Below, one piece after another: positions 56,485-64,000 of a stretch of DNA of 64,000 bases (position 1 is its first letter; every line of letters begins with the position of its first letter). The translations under genes were made by a program, and so were the position numbers. Source of the DNA: Marthasterias glacialis (taxonomy: Eukaryota; Echinodermata; Asteroidea; Forcipulatida; Asteriidae); contig OU452219.1 of NCBI GenBank assembly GCA_911728455.2, forward strand, positions 16,024,397 through 16,088,396, given 5' to 3'. The notes beneath the pieces were generated by a model that worked only from the letters and a program-made list of their open reading frames with translations, did no database searches and had not been told where the DNA came from.

Positions 56485-57708
56485 AATGCAACTTTTGGTA
56501 TCAGGACTTTCTCATCAGGAACAATCTAATAACACAATAACAATTTATTTGATTTACACTTGAGACTAATCTGATGTCTGCAAGAGATGTTGCCTGTGAA
56601 GAGGGTGGTGTGTCAGGTTAGTTTAAAAAAAACAATAAATAAATTTCGGTGAAAAGTAAAACATTGTAAAATCTGTCTTTACTACAATTTGACAATACCT
56701 TTTGAGGGCACTCTCGAGCAACCGGGTTCCAATCAATAAGCCGTCTCGCTTGATAATTTTTTTTTCATTTGTAACTCTTTTGAAATAGGCCCTACAACCT
56801 GAGCAGTATTTAGACAGGTCAGACAGCTCTGACAGCGTGAATGGGTATCACTGTAATCATCCTGGCTGCCGATGAGATTTAAAAATACCGCCGTCATATG
56901 TTTTTGATCAACATGTATTTTCAATCCCCCATTTTGATTCCCATTCACTGCGAGACGGGATGAGAATATAGAATGCAACAATAATGAAAAAACAAAGATA
57001 ATACATGTATGATGTTGTAATATGTAAATAACTTCATTATGTTATAATAATAGTTCATCACATAGCCGCAGTGACAGTGTGGACAAAACTTCTATTTTTT
57101 TTAGACAAATTACAATTACACACCATACATTAGTTGCGATGATCTTAACCCTCCATCCTGTCCATCCTACCGACGGTCGCAGACTGTCGGGAGGATGGAG
57201 GGTTACGATCATCGCAACTAACCATATGTTTGGAAAAAAATGCTTCAGTTTCAGGATTCAATCGTGGAACATGTCCATTCCTCCTAAGCAGGATCGTTTC
57301 GCCTGCGCTATCACAGGATGTGGATGAACACCTCTGTCAGTCTGTAATATGTTGACTACTCCCGCCAAAGACTTAGAGGGCGCTGTATGATTTCTTGGCT
57401 TAATAATAATGTTGACTAAATTTAAAGAAATCCGGATCGGGCAAAATGTCCTCTATTAATTTACGTTTAAATATTTATAATTTCAATAATGACTCACTAG
57501 TTGGGACGCTCACTGTACTCGATACATATACATTGTCTGAATAGTCACATTGGGGGACAAATTTAGGCAAAAGAAAAAGGGACGGTTTATTCATGTCAGT
57601 CCCTGAGTAGTTAACCTAGATTTTAAGTTCGACACTGTTGGCCTAGCCAGCAAGTTTTTCAGGCCGAGAAGGAGAGGCCGAGGGAAGGCTAGGTAGGCAT
57701 GGATGCTA
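56485..57708. other. EXO1 5' intron/upstream region
   Basis: Reverse-strand sequence ends in an acceptor-like GTGTTATTAG at about 56526-56535, about 40 bases before the EXO1 ATG, so most of this stretch is probably a 5' UTR intron. It contains the dispersed repeat 56885-56960 (also at 28470-28545), a segment like 32030-32105 at 57065-57135 and the inverted repeat 57130-57221. No coding exon is seen. Confidence 0.5.
57130..57221. mobile_element. Small hairpin element, TTAGTTGCGATGATC arms
   Basis: TTAGTTGCGATGATCTTAAC plus CCTCCATCC (57130-57158) is the inverse of GGATGGAGGGTTACGATCAT plus CGCAACTAA (57193-57221) with one mismatch. The 34-bp loop has its own CCGACGGTCGCAGACTGTCGG stem. It is probably a MITE. 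Confidence 0.85.
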
Positions 57709-58580
57709 GTCATCTCGCCCCCAAACACTCTCGCCCCCAACACTCTCGCCCCCAACAATCTCGCCCCCAAACAATCTCGCCCCCAGCCTTTGACAATCTC
57801 GCCCCCTGACAATCTCGCCCCCAAACAAAGTCGCCCCCTGATGATGACTGGAAGTTCTGATGACTTACGGTGTAAACTTAGAAATTAATTGATGGGAGAT
57901 GTTGTCGCAATGCTGTCAAAAACTTGTATGATATTTTGTCAGAAAAGTATCGGCTTATAATCATCCACTGAACGAAGTTTGAGAAGGGTATTGAAAAATC
58001 ACAACAAAGAAGTGTGAAATGCTCTGCAACTAATAACCACCGTCCTATTGATCTCTTCCACGGCGGCGGACTATAGTTTGCAATCGATCGATTTCGGCAT
58101 TGATTTCGGTAATCAGTGAATCAAATCAAAGTGGCATTTTTCAATGTGCACCCCAGCTTGTCAGGTGACACGTTCAATGACTGACAGTTTGATTTTGTCT
58201 CCACGAAATGCCCCTGAGTGCATTAAAAAATTATTTTTATTCAAGAGTGAGAGACAATTTTCAATAAGAAATCACAGAACATCTTAACAACAACATGTAC
58301 CATTCCTTACTACGAGGGAGATCATTCACATATTCTTTGTTTTTTAATTTACGCATTTTCCTTTATTTTCGAAATCGACTTTAAGTGAACACTTTATTAA
58401 CTTCATCATGGTTAAAAAGGCGACTTTTCCAATTTTTTCTTCAGATTGTCAGGGGGCGACTTTGTTTGGGGGCGAGATTGTCAGGGGGCGAGATTGTCAA
58501 AGGCTGGGGCGAGATTGTTTGGGGGCGAGATTGTTGGGGGCGAGTTTGTTGGGGGCGAGAGTGTTTGGGGGCGAGATGAC
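57709..58580. mobile_element. 872-bp foldback element, TCTCGCCCCC-repeat arms
   Basis: The left arm (57709-57837) is eight to nine tandem units of (T)CTCGCCCCCAA(A)CA. The right arm (58447-58580) is its inverse, almost unit for unit, including the odd spacer AGCCTTTGACAA and the terminal GTCATCTCGCC. GTAGGCATG occurs as a direct repeat outside both ends (57693-57701 and 58589-58597), a possible 9-bp target duplication separated from the arms by 7-8 unmatched bases. The 600-bp centre has no open frame or second repeat. The arms are C-only or G-only in runs of five, so they can form i-motif or G-quadruplex structures. It lies in the probable 5' intron of EXO1. Confidence 0.9.
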
Positions 58581-58856
58581 CGGCCTCCGTAGGCATGTAT
58601 GTAGGGATGGAGCGCAGCGAATGGGGGTTAACATGCAGGGTTAATTGTTCAACTAACTAACTAGAAGTAGAACTACAAAAACTTAAGTACGACCGACAAA
58701 TGTCAACATCTCATACATGTCATAAGCAGATTTAATAAGGACTCAAGGTCCAAGGAAGGAGTACACTGTACAGGCTCCAGCGTCGTCCAGCAGTAGGACT
58801 AACAATAACATAAGTAACAGCTAACACTAACAGTCTCCTTAATAGTTACTTACATT

Positions 58857-59387
58857 TCGGGGGAAGCCTCTTACGGAGTCTCAGTCTTAAGCTTCTTCGT
58901 TGTAAATGAAAAGCAGCTTCTTTTTTATAAGCAATCACATCAAATTCAAAAAATTAGCCAAAAACATCAAGAAGGTTCAGTCACATGAATTGCAGTCACA
59001 TCACTGTGTGTACATTAGTGTCACTGTCAGTGCCGCCAGTGCGTTCGTTTTCCGCGCGACTGAGGCCGGCTAGGTGCAGCGCAGAGAGGGCGCCCACAGA
59101 CGGACAGCAGGGGGCGCTGTTGACGTCAGACGCGTAAGGTGAGGGTAAGGTCGAGTCACGAATTCCGGCCGTTAGGGAAATAACCTTCTTGAGTCGGCAG
59201 TACTATAAATCCTACTGTACTAAGTTACAACTTGTAATACAACTTGTAATACAAGTAAAAAGTAGGCTACATTATTCAGGCTGCCACAGTTCTTCTCACA
59301 TAATATATTTAGCCGGCCCAGGCCTGTGTGACTGAGTGAACAAGCCACACAACTGCACGTTCAATCCAAAAAGTCAGTCATACTGTT
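58857..59387. promoter_or_regulatory. GC-rich, probably bidirectional promoter of EXO1 and the Death-domain gene
   Basis: This is the only CpG-rich block of the window (59030-59170: TTTTCCGCGCGACTGAGGCC and on). It contains a perfect cAMP-response-type palindrome TGACGTCA (59121-59128) and a CTCF-like core ACAGCAGGGGGCGCT (59104-59118; one mismatch to CCASYAGRKGGCRSY). On the minus strand CCGAAAT|GTAAGTAA near 58850-58860 is a good splice donor, suggesting a non-coding first exon of EXO1. On the plus strand the next ATG (59388) opens the Death-domain gene. Motifs are seen. Promoter function is inferred. Confidence 0.55.
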
Positions 59388-60912
59388 ATGGCCACATCGA
59401 TGAAATCAGACGAGGGTGCTGCAGTAAGTTAATCATAATCTGTATTGTTTGCTAATGCCAATTGGGAAGATAAACCGAAGTTCAGCAGTGTACAGGCCTG
59501 TACTGCTCCAATTCAATAACCCCATATTTCATAAAATACATGGGGGATCAGGTTGGCCCATAGTACAAAGTATAGACTCGAGCTATAATGACTAGAGCGC
59601 TAGCAATTAGCATTGCTGCTACTTGAAGCCACCTGTACCTGGGCGCATCCTTGTTTGTTTACAAACCTATGGGAAACTTGAAATCTTGTAGTTCTAGTTG
59701 TACGACTGGGTTATGGCTATTTGCATACCACTGCTTTATTCCTTTTTCGTGTGTTATGGAATCACTTATACCAAAAATAAGACGCGTAATCAGTCTATCT
59801 GCGTGATTTAACCTCAGTGCACGCGTATAGTACTAATACTAATAGTATTGCATGCGTTCGTGTTGTACGTCTCATGCGCATTTCAACGTACATACCGTGA
59901 AGATTTTTTAGTATTTCTTTGTCATTTAATTTTTCTGCAGTGAAGGGAAGAACTTTGCACCATTTACTCAAAGGTTGACGTAGGTAGGCCCTTTTTGTAA
60001 AAGAGACATTTAGCCTAAACTGGCTGAGATTCATGATATAGCCTTCATTTACAATGTAGAGTTCGCGCTTTAGTCAATATATATAGCTCTATGGGTTGGC
60101 CATACATCATGTTTGATACTGATAGAGCAAGGGCATGAAGGGTCTCAGTGGTTTCTTCCCTGGACCCTGCTGTTCACCTGGTTGTCAGTACTGAGCTCAG
60201 GGCTTGCTGTTGGCGTATTGTCGACTTTTTAATACGACTGAATCCCAGCCAGGTCAGAAGTCTGGTCAGCCATTCGGATGAGTTGTCCGTTAAGACAACT
60301 CGACTGTCACATCTGTGGCTTGTGGGTGGGTTAATCGAGTCGTGCTTTGCATGCAAACCTTCGGGTGGTGAGCGCTGTGTGTCATGTTCTGGGTACATTG
60401 AAGTCGTGCTTTGCACTTGCAGGCAAACCTCGGGTGGATGAGTCCCCATTTAAAAGCAAGACACGGGACATGAGCGCAAATTCATTGGCTTGCTTGACTT
60501 GCCCTTGTTCCACCCAAGGCCAAGAGTGAAAAAATAAATTAAAACAGGCCCTAAATAATAATTTTTAAAAAGTTATTAAAATTGTTGTTTGTCTGTTTGT
60601 TATGTCTAGTTTGTCTGATTATTATTTATGTTTTTTCTTTTATCTTTCAGAATATTCTGACAGAAAAATACTTAAGACATTTGGCGACAGAGTTGGGAGC
60701 AGAATGGGAGTCTTTGGCAACCTACCTTGACTTCAGAAAGTCAGAGATTGACAAGATAAAGTTAAACCGCCCTGGAGATGTTGACAGTCAGATCTTTGAC
60801 ATGTTAGTACAATGGCGTCAGAAGCTTGGAACTATAAAACGTAGTCATGTAGACACTTTGTCTGAAAGCCTGAAGAAAGTGAATCAACCGGCTCTTGCTG
60901 ATCAGTTGGAAG
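59388..60912 (+). CDS. N-terminal Death domain protein, 5' part only
   Basis: Exon 1 (59388-59423) encodes 12 residues and ends at GCA|GTAAGT. Exon 2 (60651-60912), after a strong acceptor (ttttatctttcag), is in phase and encodes 87 more residues before GAAG|GTATTC (phase 1). The whole visible part is one Death domain (YLRHLATELGAEWESLATYL, DSQIFDMLVQWRQKLG, then LSESLKKVNQPALADQLE), the fold of apoptosis and innate-immune adaptors. The protein must continue, but no further exon was recognised up to the DIRS-like element. In sea-urchin-type NLR receptors and in MyD88- or CRADD-like adaptors the Death domain is also close to the N-terminus, so these are candidates. I cannot choose between them. 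Confidence 0.8.
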
Positions 60913-61280
60913 GTATTCAAATGTTTAATATCAATTACCTTTGTGTAAACATTTTGAAAACTACTGCACTTGTACTGTTGAGATGTTTACCATTGGTTGT
61001 AGTGACATGTCTTCAAAATTGCAGACCTTGCTTATAGTAAACAGCCTAATTATCGAGGTTTTTTGTCAACAAAGAATAAAGTGCAATTAAGTTTGTCAAA
61101 TGCAAGGTTTGCAACGAAATAGTCCATTTTGCTTCTTTTTTTCCCGTTTTTTCTTCTTCAATAGAGTGGCTTAGTAACATTGTGAGCACTCATTTCAGAG
61201 CTTAAAAATATAACAAATTGATATGTGTGTACCCAAAAACATTCAGAATAAAGAGACTATACGACACAACTCAGAGCTGT
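60913..61280. other. Intron or flank after the Death-domain exon
   Basis: AT-rich sequence with no recognisable exon. It contains the donor side of the intron that should lead to exon 3 and a T-rich tract near 61135. Nothing else is supported. Confidence 0.4.
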
Positions 61281-61665
61281 ATAATTCCCCAATGACATAA
61301 AGGTACTCACCTGCAATACAATTGGAATTATATAAGACAATGTAGGAGAGACTCACCCTGTAGATTGTTCCTTGTGTTGCAATCTGATCCACCCTTAAAA
61401 GCTAATGGAATAACCTCATTAGTATGTAAAACTTTCTCAGCGACTGCTTCTTATACTCCTTGCATGCTTGGAATTGTTGTCTCTTTGAAGCTTAAAGTCG
61501 TGTGTGATGATAAGCGTCGGTCATCGAAATTCGGGAGGGAAGACAAGGTCTTAAAGGCCTGTAGAAAAATATAAGAACGGGGAGGGAGTGTGAGTCTCTC
61601 CTACATTGTCTTATATAATTCCAATTATATTGCAGGTGAGTACCTTTATGTAATTGGGGAATTAT
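61281..61665. repeat. 75-bp inverted repeat at the DIRS-like terminus
   Basis: ATAATTCCCCAATGACATAA through GTAGGAGAGACTCAC (61281-61355) is the near-perfect inverse of 61590-61665, with a loop of about 234 bp. In addition AGAGACTCACCCTGTAGA occurs as a direct repeat at about 61348-61365 and 61681-61699. DIRS-type elements carry inverted terminal repeats and an internal region complementary to them in place of LTRs. The arms lie just beyond the recombinase stop codon, where such repeats are expected. Confidence 0.75.
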
Positions 61666-61701
61666 ATTTCGCCAATTCCGTAGAGACTCACCCTGTAGAC
61701 T

Positions 61702-62680
61702 TCAAAGCACTGATGCCGATGCCAAAACTGCATGGCCAAAATCCAAAGAGGTTGATGGCCGATTGTAAAAAGTAGTAAAAGTACTGGCAAAAGACCAATC
61801 TGCTGCTTTCAGAATATCAGTCAAAGAAACCCCTGCCATGGTTGCTGCTGATGTAGATGCACCTCTAGTCGAATGACCTTTGAAAAGTGAAGTGTCAATT
61901 CCTGATAGAGATATTATGTCTCTGAGCCATCTTGAGATCGTAGTTCTAAGGCACTTCTGGATGAAAGGGCTTGGTATGAGAGATGAGGAGTTGTGTCAAC
62001 TTCAGGCGGCCTTGACCTCTAACATGTTTAGTTCTGTCAAGGTACTCAAGTAAAGTGTGAACTGGGCAAAGATTTCTGCAACTTGGAAAATGGACCACTT
62101 CAATTTTATGGAATGGTTTGTTGACTGAAACTCGTTTTGAAGGATTGGCTAACCAGAAAATATAAGAACCATCAGCACGGCTGGACATCTGGTTGATATG
62201 GATGGCCGTTAGGGTTGAAGACCGGCTAGCAGTTATCAGAGCTAATAACATAGTTATGCCTATTATCTGGCAGAAATTTTATGAAGCTCAGAACAGTCCC
62301 GACATTCCATGTAACCACATACTTAGGGCGTGGAGGTCGCAGTGTTAGGATACCCTTGAAAAAACGTGAAACCAAATGGTGCTGACCAATAGGAGCACTG
62401 CCAACAAATGTATGAGCCGAAGAAATAGCTGAACGATATACATTAATTGTTCTGTACATAAATCCTTCATCAAAAAGATTCTGCAAGAAATCTAAAAACT
62501 TTGCTACAGACGACTGAACAGGATCAATTTTCCTCTGTATGCACTAGCTGTTCCATTTCTTCCAAGAAGAGTTGAACTGTTTGTTTGTCCTCTTCCGCCA
62601 AGAGGACAGAATAGTGGAGGACACTGCTTGCAAAATTCCATCTGACTGTAAACTTCTCCGGATAACTTCCATGCGGCCAG
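61702..62680 (-). pseudogene. DIRS-like tyrosine recombinase, broken
   Basis: Reading down the minus strand from about 62680, fragments of one tyrosine-recombinase domain appear in shifting frames: ILSSWRKRTNKQF, then an in-frame TAG at 62544-62546, then TINVYRSAISSAH. A frame change near 62230-62250 is followed by LLALITASRSSTL, and another near 61965 by GHSTRGASTSAA with the catalytic His/Arg and FTTFY with the catalytic Tyr. One stop and two shifts make it non-functional here. Recombinase, not integrase, chemistry is characteristic of DIRS, PAT and Ngaro retroelements. Confidence 0.85.
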
Positions 62681-64000
62681 TTGCATATGGTTCGCCATGG
62701 GGTGTACTAGTTGATGATCGTGAGGAAGACGAAGAAGGTCCATTGACCTGGGAAGGAGAATTGGAACTTCTATGGCTAGTTCTAGCAGCATAGGATACCA
62801 AGTTTGAGTTTTCCAAACTGGAGCTATCAAAACCACTGTTGCTTCTTCCTCGCTGATCTTGTGTAAGCATTTTGATAGGAGAGCAAATGGAGGAAACATG
62901 TAACCCTTGATTACTTTCCAATTGAGAAGCAAGGCATCCACTCTCCAAGCCAATGGGTCCAGTTGCCATGAGACAAACCGGTTCAGCTGAGCATTCAGTC
63001 TGGTTGCGAAGAGGTCCACCTATCTGCCTATGGTGAGAATTCCAATGGTATCATGATCTTGTAAAAAATCTCTGGGTTGAGCTGCCACTCCGCCCTGTCA
63101 TTGAAAACTCTTGACATCTCGTCGGCTGTGACATTGAGTAAACCTGGAATGTGCTCCGCTGATAGAGAAATGTTCCTCTTGAGACACCAAATCCAGATCT
63201 TTATGGCTAACTGGGCAAGGTCTTTGGAGTGAGTTCCACCCATGTGGTTGATATAGGCGATTGCTACGGTGTTGTCGATTTTGAGACAAACAAAGAGATC
63301 GTGCTGATCTTTGAGAATAGTTTTCAGTGCGTAACATACTGCAGTTAATTCCAGAATGTTGATGTGACTCAACTGCTCTTGTTTCGGCCATTGACCCCCG
63401 ACCTTCTGGTCTTGCAGGCAAGCACCCCAACCTGACATTGATGCATCTGTTTGGATTGTGACATCTGGGGAATGAAGCAGAATGCTGTGGCCGTTCCATG
63501 ACCGTAGGTACCGAGTCCAAGAAACGAGTTCCTCCCTCGACTCCTGAGTGAGGACAACATTGGATCCGTAGTCGTTGTTCTGGTGTAGGAACACAATCTT
63601 GTCGAGTTGGAGGTTGCGATAAAATATCGGAGCAGGAAAAACTGCCTGAACTGTCAACGACATGCTGCCCTCGATGCTGGCGATCTCGTGAACTGATGTC
63701 GTCTTTGCGGATATGATCTCCTGACAGTGCGTGATAATTCTGTCTATCTTCTCTTGGCTGAGAGACAGAGTCATTGATTGTGAATCTATGAGGAAACCCA
63801 GGTATTGGAGATTCTGTGTAGGAGTTAAAACTGACTTGTTGCGGTTGATGATAAAGCCTAGCTTCTGAAGAAGATTGACTGCCTATTGTTCAGACATTCC
63901 ACCAATGTAGAACCCAGAAGAAGAATATCGTCCAGGTATATGACACATCGAATCCCTCGTTCCCTGAGGTTGGAAACTACTGGTTTCAAAATTTTTGTGA
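62681..64000 (-). mobile_element. DIRS-like retrotransposon, RT end, RNase H and linker
   Basis: From the window edge downwards on the minus strand: the end of a reverse transcriptase with the VIYLDDILLLGS active-site motif (about 63925) and KSVLTPTQNLQYLGF (about 63830). Between these two lie a frame shift and a TAG near 63890. Next comes an RNase H domain (63774-63028 frame) with TDAS, ILELTA and KIDNTVAIAYIN carrying the acidic residues. A DIRS-typical linker follows (FATRLNAQLNRFVSW, FPPFALLSKCL, APVWKTQTWYP), leading into the recombinase. The 5' part (rest of RT, gag) lies outside the window. It is retroelement relic, opposite in strand to the Death-domain gene. Confidence 0.88.

Noticed and set aside
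59041..59060. E2F site in the EXO1 promoter
   Set aside because: TTTTCCGCGCG resembles but does not match the TTTSSCGC consensus at the required positions.

Overview
The window is animal genomic DNA: AT-rich, with intron-rich genes (GT-AG introns of 0.2 to 2 kb), tRNA-derived SINEs, many miniature inverted-repeat transposable elements (MITEs) and a DIRS-type retroelement. The protein-coding genes and the repeat spectrum fit a marine deuterostome invertebrate, most likely an echinoderm. Several MITE termini (TTAA-bounded AGGGACACAT and AAGGCA ends, and GGGCCCAATTTCAT ends) look to me like families common in echinoderm genomes. That is recognition from memory, not a search result.

Layout. (1) 2.5-6.4 kb, + strand: an unrecognised coiled-coil protein with a conserved-looking alpha/beta C-terminal region and probably an intron directly after the stop codon. 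(2) 6.4-13.9 kb: no gene, but several MITEs, SINEs and a tandem array of SINE heads. (3) 14.0-18.0 kb, - strand: a ZU5-UPA-Death domain protein of the UNC5/UNC5CL/PIDD class, convergent with gene 1. (4) 18.6-29 kb: a transposon-rich island with a foldback element, a 2.5-kb direct duplication and TTAA-bounded MITEs. (5) 29.9-31.7 kb, + strand: a pogo/Tigger/jerky-like DDE transposase gene whose first catalytic Asp is replaced by Cys and whose C-terminal zinc-finger tail is frame-disrupted. (6) 33.3-43.3 kb, + strand: a complete ten-exon GDP-D-glucose phosphorylase (GDPGP1). (7) 46.6-56.5 kb, - strand: a complete twelve-coding-exon exonuclease 1 (EXO1), convergent with GDPGP1. (8) 57.7-58.6 kb: a foldback element whose arms are tandem TCTCGCCCCC units. 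(9) 58.8-59.4 kb: a GC-rich, probably bidirectional promoter region between EXO1 and (10) a + strand gene opening with an N-terminal Death domain (59.4-60.9 kb; the rest was not found in the window). (11) 61.3-64.0 kb, - strand: the 3' part of a decayed DIRS-like tyrosine-recombinase retrotransposon.

The genes do not form one pathway. EXO1 acts in mismatch repair and DNA end resection, and GDPGP1 in sugar-nucleotide quality control. The two Death-domain genes belong to apoptosis or innate-immune adaptor families. All splice models were made by hand from reading frame, phase and GT-AG consensus. EXO1, GDPGP1 and the ZU5-Death gene are phase-consistent across every junction, so I trust them most. 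Transcription starts and UTRs are inferred.
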